Below are positions 14,680 to 22,754 of a stretch of DNA of 23,594 bases, in pieces. The position numbers and the translations under genes were made by a program. The DNA is from an uncultured Faecalibacterium sp. GTDB lineage: Bacteria; Bacillota; Clostridia; Oscillospirales; Ruminococcaceae. The stretch lies in assembly GCA_900765105.1 (NCBI GenBank), contig CAAFQM010000339.1, positions 1-23,594 of the forward strand. Reading direction: 5' to 3'. Position 1 is the stretch's first letter. Each line of letters starts with the position of its first letter. The notes beneath the pieces are model-generated. The model was not told where the DNA came from. It did no database searches and worked only from the letters and a program-made list of their open reading frames with translations.

Positions 14680-15594
14680 ATGGAACAACTCAAGCAGCAG
14701 CTGAAAGCGGCTGGCATTTTATATAAGGAGAACGAGCCGCTTTCGGCTCACTGCACGTTCCGCATCGGCGGCCCGGCGGATGTGTTTGTGCTGCCGCAGG
14801 ACGAAGAACAGCTCTGCCGTGCAGTCATGCTCTGCAAACAGGCGGATATCCGCTATTACCTGCTGGGCAACGGCAGCAACGTCCTGTTTGCGGATGAGGG
14901 CTTCCGCGGAGCCGTCATTGATGTTTCTGCCGAAGCAGAGGGAATGGGACTGTCAATTTACCAGAATGCCGACGGCGATTATATTTCGGCACCGGCAGGA
15001 CTGAAGCTCTCTGAACTGTGTAATTTTGCACTGAAGCATGGCTACACCGGGCTGGAGTTTGCCTACGGCATCCCCGGTACGGTGGGCGGTGCGGTCTATA
15101 TGAACGCCGGCGCTTACGGCGGCGAGATGAAAGATGTGCTGGAATCGGTCAGCTATCTGACCGCTGACGGCCGCTGGGTGGACAGCGAGGCATCCGAGCT
15201 GGATCTTTCCTACCGGCACAGTGCATTTGAGGAAAACGGTGCCTGCATCCTCGGGGCAGTGTTCCACCTTGCCAAGGGTGACCTGGACGCCATCAAGGCA
15301 CGGATGAATGAGCTGATGCAAAAGCGCATCGACAAGCAGCCGCTGGACAAGCCCAGTGCCGGCAGCACCTTCAAGCGCCCGGCGGGTGCGTTTGCCGCAG
15401 CCCTCATCGACCAGTGCGGCCTGCGGGGCTACCGCCACGGCGGCGCTGCTGTCAGTGACAAGCACTGCGGCTTTGTGGTGAACATGGGCGGGGCCACCTG
15501 CGCCGACGTGCTGGCCCTGTGCGACGAAGTGCGCACTATCGTAAAAGAAAAAACAGGTTATGATCTCGAAAAAGAGATCCGTGTGGTAAAGTAA
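14680..15594 (+). CDS. murB: MurB, UDP-N-acetylenolpyruvoylglucosamine reductase
   Basis: This 304-residue FAD enzyme reduces UDP-GlcNAc-enolpyruvate with NADPH to UDP-MurNAc, the second committed step of peptidoglycan synthesis. FAD-binding motifs are LGNGSNVLFADEGF and the glycine-rich YGIPGTVGGAVYMNAGAYGG. Catalytic candidates are Arg179 (SYRHSAF), Ser229 (SAGSTFKRP), which protonates the intermediate, and Glu299 near the C-terminus (LEKEIRVV). It has the short type II form typical of Gram-positives. Start ATG 14680 follows AAAGGAG, which overlaps the hprK stop. It is the second gene of the hprK operon, an arrangement seen in many Clostridia, where hprK, murB, rapZ and whiA travel together. 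Confidence 0.97.
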   Translation: MEQLKQQLKAAGILYKENEPLSAHCTFRIGGPADVFVLPQDEEQLCRAVMLCKQADIRYYLLGNGSNVLFADEGFRGAVIDVSAEAEGMGLSIYQNADGDYISAPAGLKLSELCNFALKHGYTGLEFAYGIPGTVGGAVYMNAGAYGGEMKDVLESVSYLTADGRWVDSEASELDLSYRHSAFEENGACILGAVFHLAKGDLDAIKARMNELMQKRIDKQPLDKPSAGSTFKRPAGAFAAALIDQCGLRGYRHGGAAVSDKHCGFVVNMGGATCADVLALCDEVRTIVKEKTGYDLEKEIRVVK

Positions 15595-15617
15595 GCAAAG
15601 GAGCGGGATCGTAAATC

Positions 15618-16481
15618 ATGGAACTGTTGATCGTCAGCGGATTATCCGGCGCGGGGAAATCAGTTGCAATGAATGCACTGGAAGACATCGGCTTTTTCTG
15701 CATCGACAATGTCCCTGCGGGGCTGCTGCCCAGCATCACTGCCTTTTCGGAAGCGGGCGAGAGCCAGCTGGAACGGGTGGCGTTGTCCATGGATGTGCGC
15801 GGCTGCCGCACGCGGGAGGAGATCGAGCAGGCATTGCAGAAGCTGGACCAGCAGAAAACTCCTTACAAAATCCTGTTTCTGGATGCACCGGACGATGTGC
15901 TGATGCGCCGCTACAGCGAGACCCGCCGCCGCCACCCCATCAGCATTTCCGAGGGCATCTCCACCCGTGAAGCGTTTGCCAAAGAACGTCAGATCCTGGA
16001 ACCGCTGAAAGAGCGGGCGGATTATCGGATCAACACGGCGCTGCTTTCTACTGCTCAGAACAAGGAGCGCATCTGCGATCTGTTCGAGAAGAACGGCGGT
16101 GCAAAGGGGGCCATGCGCCTGACGGTCATGTCCTTCGGGTTCAAGTTCGGCATCCCGCCGGAAGCAGACCTTGTGCTGGATGTGCGCTGCCTGCCCAACC
16201 CCTTCTATGTGCCGGAATTGAAATATAAGACCGGTCTTGATCAGGAAGTGGTGGATTTTGTCATGAGCCACCCGGAAGCGCAGGAACTGCTCAAGCGTTA
16301 CGAGAACTTTTTGCAGTATGCGCTCCCGCTGTATGTCAAAGAGGGCAAAAGCCAGCTGACCATTGCGGTGGGCTGTACAGGCGGCAAGCACCGGTCCATC
16401 ACATTTGCGCGCAAGATCGCGGAATACTGCGAGTCGCTCGGCTACCAGCCGGGCGTGCAGCACCGCGATGCAAAGCGCTGA
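15618..16481 (+). CDS. rapZ: RapZ/YvcJ family nucleotide-binding protein
   Basis: This 287-residue cytoplasmic ATP/GTP-binding protein belongs to the RapZ (YvcJ) family. In E. coli RapZ guides GlmZ small RNA to RNase E and so controls glucosamine-6-phosphate synthase; in Gram-positives the role is less clear (YvcJ affects competence). Walker A is GLSGAGKS (8-15), followed by the family stretch ALEDIGFFCIDNVP. FLDAPDDVLMRRYSETRRRHP marks the middle of the N-terminal domain. The C-terminal domain has FKFGIPPEADLVLDVRCLPNP and GCTGGKHRSI (252-261), part of the RNA/metabolite-binding pocket. AAAGGAG (15597-15603) is 14 nt before the ATG, slightly long. Length is normal (about 285-295). Confidence 0.96.
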   Translation: MELLIVSGLSGAGKSVAMNALEDIGFFCIDNVPAGLLPSITAFSEAGESQLERVALSMDVRGCRTREEIEQALQKLDQQKTPYKILFLDAPDDVLMRRYSETRRRHPISISEGISTREAFAKERQILEPLKERADYRINTALLSTAQNKERICDLFEKNGGAKGAMRLTVMSFGFKFGIPPEADLVLDVRCLPNPFYVPELKYKTGLDQEVVDFVMSHPEAQELLKRYENFLQYALPLYVKEGKSQLTIAVGCTGGKHRSITFARKIAEYCESLGYQPGVQHRDAKR

Positions 16482-16496
16482 CAGAATCGAGGCATC

Positions 16497-17429
16497 ATGG
16501 AAAGTTTTGCATCCCGTGCAAGGAACGAGATCGCGCAGCGCAGTCTGCAAAAGGACTGCTGCGTCCGCGCAGCGGCTTATGGCATCGCGTGCTTTGCCAA
16601 GTATTTTGATGCGAAGGGCCTTGTGCTGCAGACCGAACAGCATGGCACGGTGCTGACCGCGCAGGAGCTGTTTGCACGCTGCGGCATTCAGGGCGAAATT
16701 CTGGAAAAGCAGCGGCCCAGCGGCATCCTGTATGAGTTCAATATCCGTGCGCCGGAGCAGGCTGCGCGGATGCATGAACTTTTTGGTACGACCGGCAGCG
16801 AGACCAGCCTGCAGATCGACCCCCGCCTGATCCGCTGCCAGACCTGCGTCAGTGCATACATTGGCGCAGCTTTTTTGTGCAGCGGAACGGTGATCGACCC
16901 GCAGAAGGAATATAATCTGGAATTTCTTACTTCCCGCACCAATCTGGCCCGGGATTTCGAGGCCCTTCTGGCCGAACATGAGTTTGCCCCGCACCGTACC
17001 CGCCGCAACGGCGTGAACCTGATCTACGTCAAGACAGGTGCCAATGTAGAACGGCTGCTCAGCTTTATGGGGGCTTCCAATGCGGCAGAGGAGATCCGCA
17101 CCCGGAAAGCCTTTAAGCAGGTGCGCAACCAGACCAACCGCCAGACCAACTGTGATACGGCAAATCTGGGCAAAACCGCCCGGGCCAATGCGCAGACCAT
17201 CAAGGCCATCCGCTACCTGAACGAACAGCATGAGCTGGAAAAATTGCCGGACGTCCTGCAGGAAGCTGCAGCAAAACGAATGCAGTATCCGGATCTTTCG
17301 CTCACGGCGCTGTGTGGCTGCTTTGAGCCGCCTGTGAGCAAATCCGGGCTGTCGCACAGGATGAAGAAACTGGAAGCTTTGGCTGAAACATTGCGCAAGA
17401 ATCTGGAACAGGAGACAGCAAATGAGTGA
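16497..17429 (+). CDS. whiA: WhiA, DNA-binding regulator with LAGLIDADG-like fold
   Basis: This 310-residue protein belongs to the WhiA family: an N-terminal LAGLIDADG homing-endonuclease-like domain without nuclease activity, and a C-terminal helix-turn-helix. In Streptomyces it controls sporulation septation; in Bacillus it affects division and chromosome segregation. Visible motifs are the N-terminal SFASRARNEIA, the LAGLIDADG-like segment YIGAAFLCSGTVIDP (about 120-134), the conserved NQTNRQTNCDTANLGKT (about 212-228), and a C-terminal HTH (about 240-300) with LPDVLQEAA, SLTALCG and PPVSKSGLSHRMKKLE. It begins only 15 nt after rapZ with a weak, close GAGG, suggesting translational coupling. 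yvcK/glmR, often between rapZ and whiA, is absent. The stop overlaps the dnaE start by 8 nt. Confidence 0.96.
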   Translation: MESFASRARNEIAQRSLQKDCCVRAAAYGIACFAKYFDAKGLVLQTEQHGTVLTAQELFARCGIQGEILEKQRPSGILYEFNIRAPEQAARMHELFGTTGSETSLQIDPRLIRCQTCVSAYIGAAFLCSGTVIDPQKEYNLEFLTSRTNLARDFEALLAEHEFAPHRTRRNGVNLIYVKTGANVERLLSFMGASNAAEEIRTRKAFKQVRNQTNRQTNCDTANLGKTARANAQTIKAIRYLNEQHELEKLPDVLQEAAAKRMQYPDLSLTALCGCFEPPVSKSGLSHRMKKLEALAETLRKNLEQETANE

Positions 17430-20400
17430 GATCAGCGAGAACAACCGTCTTGGACGGGATTTTGTTCACCTGCACATTCATACCGAATACAGCCTGCTGG
17501 ACGGTGCCTGCCGCATCGACCAGCTGATGGACCGCGTCAAAGAGTGCGGCCAGACGGCCATTGCCTGCACCGACCACGGCGTGATGTACGGCTGCGTGCA
17601 ATTCTATAAGGCGGCTAAAAAGGCGGGCATCAAACCCATCATCGGCTGTGAGGTCTATGTGGCTACCCGCACCCGCTTTGACAAAGTCAACAAGATCGAC
17701 GGCAACAACCATCTGATTTTGCTGTGCAAGAACGAGACCGGTTACAAAAACCTCATCAAAATGGTGTCGGCAGGTTTTGTGGAGGGCTTTTATTCCAAGC
17801 CCCGCATCGACAAGGAACTGCTGGAACAGTACCACGAAGGTCTGATCTGCCTGTCGGCCTGCCTTGCGGGCGAAATTCCCCGCGCCATTCTGGCAGGCGA
17901 CTACGAAGGCGCAAAGGCCGCGGCGCTGTGGTACCGTGACCTGTTCGGTGAAGGCAACTACTATATTGAGCTGCAGGACCATGGTCTGGAAGAGGACAAT
18001 ATCGTCCTGCCGCAGCTCATCCGTCTTGCCCGGGAAACGGGCATCCCCATGGCGGCCACCAACGACTCCCATTATCTGCGCAAAGAGGACGCCAAAATGC
18101 AGAGCATCCTGCTGTGCATCCAGACCGGCAAGACCATTCAGGATGCCGATAAGATGGAGTTCCAGACCGACGAGTTCTACGTCAAGACCACCGACGAGAT
18201 GTACGACCTGTTCTCCATGGTGCCGGAAGCTTGCGAAAACACGGCAAAAATCGCGGAGCAGTGCAACTTCGATTTTGAGTTCGGCCATACCAAGATCCCG
18301 TATTACAAAGCGCCGGACGGTATGGACAATCAGGAATTCTTCGAGAAACTCTGCTGGGACGGTCTGGAACGCCGCTACGGCCCCGATGCGCCGCAGGCCA
18401 ACAAGGACCGCCTGACCTACGAGATCGGCGTGGTCAAAACGATGGGCTACACCAACTACTATCTCATCGTTTGGGACTACATCAATTATGCCAAGAGTCA
18501 GGGCATTCCGGTCGGCCCGGGCCGTGGTTCCGGTGCGGGCAGTATTGCCGCTTACTGCGTCGGCATCACGGACATTGACCCCATCCGCTACAACCTGATC
18601 TTCGAACGTTTCCTGAACCCGGAACGTGTCAGTATGCCGGATTTCGACGTGGACTTCTGCTATGAGCGCCGGCAGGAAGTGATCGATTACGTCAACCGCA
18701 AGTACGGTGCCGACCATGTGGCGCAGATCGTCACATTCGGCACTATGGCGGCCCGCAACGCCATCCGCGACGTAGGGCGTGTGATGGGCATCCCGTATCA
18801 GCAGGTAGACGTGGTGGCAAAGCTCGTCCCCATGGAACTGAAAATGACCCTGAAGCGTGCGCTGGAAGTTTCCACCGAGCTGAAACGGATGTACGACACC
18901 GACCCGCAGGTCACAGAACTCATCGATACTGCGTTGAAAGTGGAGGGCATGCCGCGCCATGCGTCCACCCATGCGGCAGGCGTTGTCATCACGCCGGAAC
19001 CGACGGACTACTACCTGCCGCTAGCCACCAACGACGGCCTGCCGGTGACCCAGTTCAACATGACCGAGATCGAAGAACTGGGTCTGCTGAAAATGGACTT
19101 TCTGGGTCTGCGCACTCTGACCGTCATCCGCGACGCAGAGGTCGCCGTGCAGAAGCGCAACCCGGAGTTCTCCATCCAGAAGCTGGACTATGACGACCCC
19201 GAGACCTATAAGATGCTGGGGCAGGGCGACACTGAGGGTGTGTTCCAGCTGGAATCTTCGGGCATGAAACAGGTGCTCGTGGGCCTGCAGCCTCAGAACC
19301 TTGAAGATATCATCGCTCTCATCAGCCTGTACCGCCCCGGTCCCATGGATTCCATCCCGACCTATCTGCGCAACCGCCACGAGCCGGACAAGATCAGCTA
19401 CAAGACCCCGCAGCTGGCGCACATTCTGGATGTGACCAACGGCTGCATCGTCTATCAGGAACAGGTCATGCAGATCTTCCGCGAGCTGGCAGGCTTCTCC
19501 TTCGGTCAGGCCGATAACGTCCGCCGCGCCATGAGCAAAAAGAAGCACGCCGTCATGGAGGCCGAGCGGGAGCACTTTGTGCACGGCTGCACCGAGCCGG
19601 GCCATGAGTGTCCGGGCTGTGTGTCAAACGGCATTTCGGAAAAGGTAGCAAACGAGATCTACGACGAAATGTCCAGTTTCGCGTCCTATGCCTTCAACAA
19701 GAGCCATGCTGCCTGCTACGCCTATGTGGCATTCCAGACGGCATACCTCAAGTGCCATTATCCCAGTGAGTTCATGGCAGCGCTTCTGACCAGCGTGCTG
19801 GACAATACCGATAAGGTCATTGAGTATTCGGGCGAGTGCGCCCGCCTTGGCATCAAGGTGCTGCCGCCGGACATCAATGTCTCCGGCGGCGGTTTTACCG
19901 CGGATGACAAGGGGAAGATCCGGTTCGGCCTGAATGCTGTCAAGAACGTTGGCCGCAATCTGATCGAAAACGCCGTGCAGGAGCGCGCAGAACGCCCCTA
20001 CAGCAGTCTGTACGATTTTTGCAAGCGGATGCACGGCAATGAACTGAACCGACGTGCGGTGGAATGCCTCATCAAAGCCGGTGCATTTGACCGGATGGGC
20101 TATAACCGCCGCAGCCTTGTGGAAGCGGTGGAAGGCATCCTGAAAAGCATCGAGACCGACTCCCGCCGCAATCTGGACGGCCAGCTGGATCTGTTCTCTG
20201 TTATGAGCGGAGAGGCGCAGGGCAGCGGGGAAGAGGATGTCTACGAGATCCGCGAACTGCCGGAGTACAGCCACAAGGAACTGCTCCAACAGGAAAAGGA
20301 GGTCAGTGGTCTGTATCTGTCCGGCCACCCGCTGGATGCATACCGGGAGCAGTCTGCAAAGGTGGCATCGCATTCCATCAAGGCGCTGACCGGCGAAGAC

Positions 20401-20940
20401 GCCCATGTGCCGGACGGGGAGCGGGTGCGCATCGTGTGCGCTGTGGTCAAAAACCGCATGATGACGACCAAATCCAACAGTATGATGGCTTTTACCAGCG
20501 TCGAAGACCTGACCGGCACCATGGAAGTGATCGTGTTCCCGAAGGTGCTGGATCAGTACCGGGATGCATTAAAGGAAAACGCTGTCGTTGTCATCGACGG
20601 ACGCCTGTCTGTGCGTGAGGATGAGGCGTCCAAACTTCTGGCCGAGAGCATCATCCCTATTGAAAATTATAACCCTGCCGCGCCGGACCATGGCCGGAAA
20701 GATCCGCTCAGGTCCGCTTCGAAGCGGGTCTATATCCGTCTGCCCTCCCGCAGCAGCCGGGAATATGCCAAGGTCGTCAACCTGCTGGAACTTTTTGACG
20801 GCGACATCCCGGTGATCCTGTATCTGGAGGACACCAAACAGAAATTGGCGGCTCCCCGGAGGCTGTACACCTCCGGTCATCCACTGTTCTTTCAGGAGTT
20901 GGAACGGCTGGTCGGCAGCGAAAACGTTGCAACAAAATGA
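17422..20940 (+). CDS. dnaE: DNA polymerase III subunit alpha (DnaE)
   Basis: This 1172-residue C-family DNA polymerase carries the DnaE domain order. A PHP domain (about 12-290) begins FVHLHIHTEYSLLDG, with His16, His18 and His20, and continues with CTDHG, GCEVY and NDSHYL; the metal-binding set looks intact. The palm has GPGRGSGAGSIAAY and PDFDVDFC (Asp407, Asp409, Asp411), and the third catalytic Asp is in KMDFLGLRTL (Asp559). Then come the fingers (YRPGPMDSIP, YQEQVMQI, FNKSHAACYA), a tandem HhH region (about 830-910), an OB fold (about 1005-1090; VRIVCAVV...VEDLTGTMEVIVFP) and a short C-terminal beta-binding/tau-binding part. A small Cys/His-rich insertion lies near 721-733. GGAG (17411-17414) supports ATG 17422, inside the end of whiA, so the genes are coupled. 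It is the last gene of the operon. Confidence 0.97.
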   Translation: MSEISENNRLGRDFVHLHIHTEYSLLDGACRIDQLMDRVKECGQTAIACTDHGVMYGCVQFYKAAKKAGIKPIIGCEVYVATRTRFDKVNKIDGNNHLILLCKNETGYKNLIKMVSAGFVEGFYSKPRIDKELLEQYHEGLICLSACLAGEIPRAILAGDYEGAKAAALWYRDLFGEGNYYIELQDHGLEEDNIVLPQLIRLARETGIPMAATNDSHYLRKEDAKMQSILLCIQTGKTIQDADKMEFQTDEFYVKTTDEMYDLFSMVPEACENTAKIAEQCNFDFEFGHTKIPYYKAPDGMDNQEFFEKLCWDGLERRYGPDAPQANKDRLTYEIGVVKTMGYTNYYLIVWDYINYAKSQGIPVGPGRGSGAGSIAAYCVGITDIDPIRYNLIFERFLNPERVSMPDFDVDFCYERRQEVIDYVNRKYGADHVAQIVTFGTMAARNAIRDVGRVMGIPYQQVDVVAKLVPMELKMTLKRALEVSTELKRMYDTDPQVTELIDTALKVEGMPRHASTHAAGVVITPEPTDYYLPLATNDGLPVTQFNMTEIEELGLLKMDFLGLRTLTVIRDAEVAVQKRNPEFSIQKLDYDDPETYKMLGQGDTEGVFQLESSGMKQVLVGLQPQNLEDIIALISLYRPGPMDSIPTYLRNRHEPDKISYKTPQLAHILDVTNGCIVYQEQVMQIFRELAGFSFGQADNVRRAMSKKKHAVMEAEREHFVHGCTEPGHECPGCVSNGISEKVANEIYDEMSSFASYAFNKSHAACYAYVAFQTAYLKCHYPSEFMAALLTSVLDNTDKVIEYSGECARLGIKVLPPDINVSGGGFTADDKGKIRFGLNAVKNVGRNLIENAVQERAERPYSSLYDFCKRMHGNELNRRAVECLIKAGAFDRMGYNRRSLVEAVEGILKSIETDSRRNLDGQLDLFSVMSGEAQGSGEEDVYEIRELPEYSHKELLQQEKEVSGLYLSGHPLDAYREQSAKVASHSIKALTGEDAHVPDGERVRIVCAVVKNRMMTTKSNSMMAFTSVEDLTGTMEVIVFPKVLDQYRDALKENAVVVIDGRLSVREDEASKLLAESIIPIENYNPAAPDHGRKDPLRSASKRVYIRLPSRSSREYAKVVNLLELFDGDIPVILYLEDTKQKLAAPRRLYTSGHPLFFQELERLVGSENVATK

Positions 20941-20984
20941 CATTTCCATGCACGAATCTCACACAAAACTTGCTGGACTGGCTG

Positions 20985-21013
20985 TTTTCAAATCGAACCG
21001 AGTGTGATATAAT
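20985..21013 (+). promoter_or_regulatory. Promoter for pfkA with extended -10
   Basis: TATAAT (21008-21013) is preceded by TGA, giving the extended -10 TGnTATAAT. The -35 (TTTTCA, 20985-20990, 17-bp spacer) is weak, as expected with an extended -10. It lies 45 nt after the dnaE stop, so pfkA has its own start. I see no clear terminator after dnaE in the same stretch. Confidence 0.7.
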
Positions 21014-21059
21014 TATCAAAGGCGAGTTAAGGGATCATTAGGATCTTTGAGCAAAGCAA

Positions 21060-21088
21060 TGAGCAGCTGCGTAGAGAGTGGCTGCTCA
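21060..21088 (+). promoter_or_regulatory. 5' leader hairpin of pfkA mRNA
   Basis: The ~107-nt untranslated leader contains an 8-bp stem, tgagcagc (21060-21067) with gctgctca (21081-21088), and a 13-nt loop. No T tract follows. It sits 22 nt before the GGAGGG ribosome site (21111-21116). Confidence 0.45.
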
Positions 21089-21126
21089 CGGGTAAATGAA
21101 GAAACAAATTGGAGGGAATCTCTCGT

Positions 21127-22101
21127 ATGGAAAAGCAGATCAAAACGATTGGCGTGCTGACAAGCGGCGGTGATGCTCCCGGCATGAACGCTGCTGTGCG
21201 CGCGGTGGTTCGCACCGGCCTGCATAAGGGTTACCGCATGATCGGCATTCAGCGCGGCTACAACGGCCTGCTGAACGGCGAATGCTTTGAGATGAACCTG
21301 CGCAGTGTCTCGAACATCATCTCCGCCGGCGGTACCATTCTGTATACGGCCCGCTGCCTTGAATTCAAGACCAAGGAAGGTCAGGACAAGGGTGCTGAAA
21401 AATGCCGCGAACTCGGCATTGATGCTCTGGTCGTCATCGGCGGCGACGGTTCTTACCGTGGTGCCCGTGAGCTGGCACACCGCGGCATCCCGATGATCGG
21501 CCTGCCCGGCACCATCGACAATGATATTTCCTGCACGGATTACACCATCGGTTACGATACCGCCATGAACACCGCTCTGGAAATGATCGATAAGCTGCGT
21601 GATACTACCCAGAGCCACGACCGTTGCAGTGTCGTCGAGGTTATGGGCCGCAACGCCGGCTACATTGCTCTGAACGTTGCCATCGCTTCCGGCGCAATGG
21701 CTGTGCTGCTGCCTGAGAATGAATTTGATATGCAGCGTGATATTCTGGATAAGATCGCTGAGACCCAGAAGACCGGCAAGCGTCACTTCATCATCATTGT
21801 TGCCGAGGGCGTCGGCCATGCACAGGAGATCGCAAACGAGATCCAGGCCCGCACCGGCATTGATTCCCGTGCAACCATTCTGGGCCATGTCCAGCGTGGC
21901 GGCTCTCCCACTCTGCGTGACCGCGTGAATGCTTCGGCTATGGGTTATCACGCTGTCTGCCTGCTGGAGCAGGGTAAGTACAACCGCATCGTCGGCATGA
22001 AGGGCGAGAAGCTGGTTGATTACCCGGTGGATGAGGCTCTTGAAATGACCAAGACCCTCGATCCGGTCCTGATCGACGTGTGCAACACCATTTCTATCTG
22101 A
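21127..22101 (+). CDS. pfkA: 6-phosphofructokinase (ATP-dependent)
   Basis: This 324-residue glycolytic enzyme phosphorylates fructose 6-phosphate to fructose 1,6-bisphosphate. Motifs are GVLTSGGDAPGMNAAVR (nucleotide binding), RGYNGLLNG, GGDGSYRGA (105-113), GTIDND (128-133) with catalytic Asp131, EVMGRNAGYIAL and HVQRGGSPTLRDR. Gly108 of GGDGS and Gly128 before TIDND are the residues that mark ATP-dependent enzymes; PPi-dependent forms have Asp and Lys there. Length fits the bacterial PfkA family (about 320). Start ATG 21127 has GGAGGG 10 nt upstream; an in-frame TTG at 21109 overlaps that site and is rejected. It is monocistronic, between its own promoter and a terminator, downstream of the hprK-dnaE operon. 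Confidence 0.97.
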   Translation: MEKQIKTIGVLTSGGDAPGMNAAVRAVVRTGLHKGYRMIGIQRGYNGLLNGECFEMNLRSVSNIISAGGTILYTARCLEFKTKEGQDKGAEKCRELGIDALVVIGGDGSYRGARELAHRGIPMIGLPGTIDNDISCTDYTIGYDTAMNTALEMIDKLRDTTQSHDRCSVVEVMGRNAGYIALNVAIASGAMAVLLPENEFDMQRDILDKIAETQKTGKRHFIIIVAEGVGHAQEIANEIQARTGIDSRATILGHVQRGGSPTLRDRVNASAMGYHAVCLLEQGKYNRIVGMKGEKLVDYPVDEALEMTKTLDPVLIDVCNTISI

Positions 22102-22123
22102 TGCTTTTAGCAAGAATACTTTG

Positions 22124-22163
22124 GAGCTGTTCTCTCGGATTGGCCGGGTGAATGGCTCTTTTT
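22124..22163 (+). terminator. Intrinsic terminator after pfkA
   Basis: A long hairpin pairs gagctgttc (22124-22132) with gaatggctc (22150-22158; two G-U pairs) and, past a T-T mismatch, ctcgg with ccggg, leaving a loop of attgg. Five T residues follow at once. It starts 22 nt after the pfkA stop. Confidence 0.85.
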
Positions 22164-22273
22164 GCATTATGAGAAAGATGCTTTGATTTGCGTATTGAGG
22201 TGTCAATATAAACGCCGACACGATGGTTTTTTCGCTGGACATAAATTCTTAACAAAAAGAAGCAAAAAAAGTC
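22164..22273 (+). other. Spacer upstream of groES promoter, no gene seen
   Basis: AT-richer than its neighbours, with no supported coding frame. Its right end (about 22250-22270) is a run of A tracts directly upstream of the groESL -35, compatible with an UP-like element. I see no other structure. Confidence 0.5.
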
Positions 22274-22302
22274 TTGATTTTTCCGGTCAAGATGAGTACA
22301 AT
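22274..22302 (+). promoter_or_regulatory. Sigma-A promoter of groES-groEL
   Basis: TTGATT (22274-22279), 17 bp, TACAAT (22297-22302). The predicted start near 22309 falls inside the CIRCE operator, so bound HrcA would block transcription initiation. Confidence 0.8.
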
Positions 22303-22306
22303 ACAC

Positions 22307-22333
22307 TTAGCACTCAGATAAAAAGAGTGCTAA
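22307..22333. promoter_or_regulatory. CIRCE operator (HrcA binding site)
   Basis: TTAGCACTC (22307-22315), 9 bp, GAGTGCTAA (22325-22333): a perfect match to the CIRCE consensus. HrcA, helped by GroEL, represses groESL and dnaK operons through this repeat and is released on heat or misfolded-protein stress. Beyond it, the leader (22334-22413) can form a 6-bp ccggaa/ttccgg stem and ends in GGAGGG before groES. Confidence 0.97.
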
Positions 22334-22413
22334 GCAAACCGGAACGGCTGACACGAAGCGCTTCCGGCAGCAACATTGTTTCAAATAATTTTTACTATAG
22401 GAGGGCAAGAACT

Positions 22414-22701
22414 ATGAAGATCATTCCTCTTGCAGACCGCGTTGTTATCAAGACTGTTGAGGTCGAGGAGACCACCAAGGGCGGTTTGATCCTGACCGGC
22501 AGTGCCAAGGAAAAGCCTCAGGTGGCTGAGGTCATCGCTGTCGGCCCCGGCGGCGTTGTGGATGGCAAGGAAGTCAAGATGACCGTCAAGGTCGGCGACA
22601 AGGTCCTCACCAGCAAGTATTCCGGCACCGAGGTTAAGGTGGACGGCGAGGAGTGCACCATCGTCCGCCAGAGCGATATTCTGGCAGTCGTTGAGGACTG
22701 A
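22414..22701 (+). CDS. groES: GroES, 10 kDa co-chaperonin
   Basis: This 95-residue protein forms the heptameric lid of GroEL and helps fold cytoplasmic proteins. It begins MKIIPLADRVVIK and contains the mobile loop (about residues 17-33, ETTKGGLILTGSAKEKP) that contacts GroEL. It continues with VIAVGPGG and GDKVLTSKYSGTEVK and ends SDILAVVED. Length is standard (94-97). ATG 22414 has GGAGGG (22400-22405) 8 nt upstream; the frame is open further up, but that region is the CIRCE promoter. First gene of groESL. Confidence 0.98.
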   Translation: MKIIPLADRVVIKTVEVEETTKGGLILTGSAKEKPQVAEVIAVGPGGVVDGKEVKMTVKVGDKVLTSKYSGTEVKVDGEECTIVRQSDILAVVED

Positions 22702-22754
22702 GTGCCTTTCTCTCTATTCTTTGAAAAACAGCTTTATAAAGGAGCGATTTGATT

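Noticed and set aside
15660..18972. Long minus-strand open frames opposite rapZ, whiA and the start of dnaE
   Set aside because: Each covers conserved motifs of real genes on the other strand and shows no domain or ribosome site of its own.
21016..22242. 408-codon minus-strand open frame opposite pfkA
   Set aside because: Runs through the pfkA terminator and promoter and has no protein-like motif.
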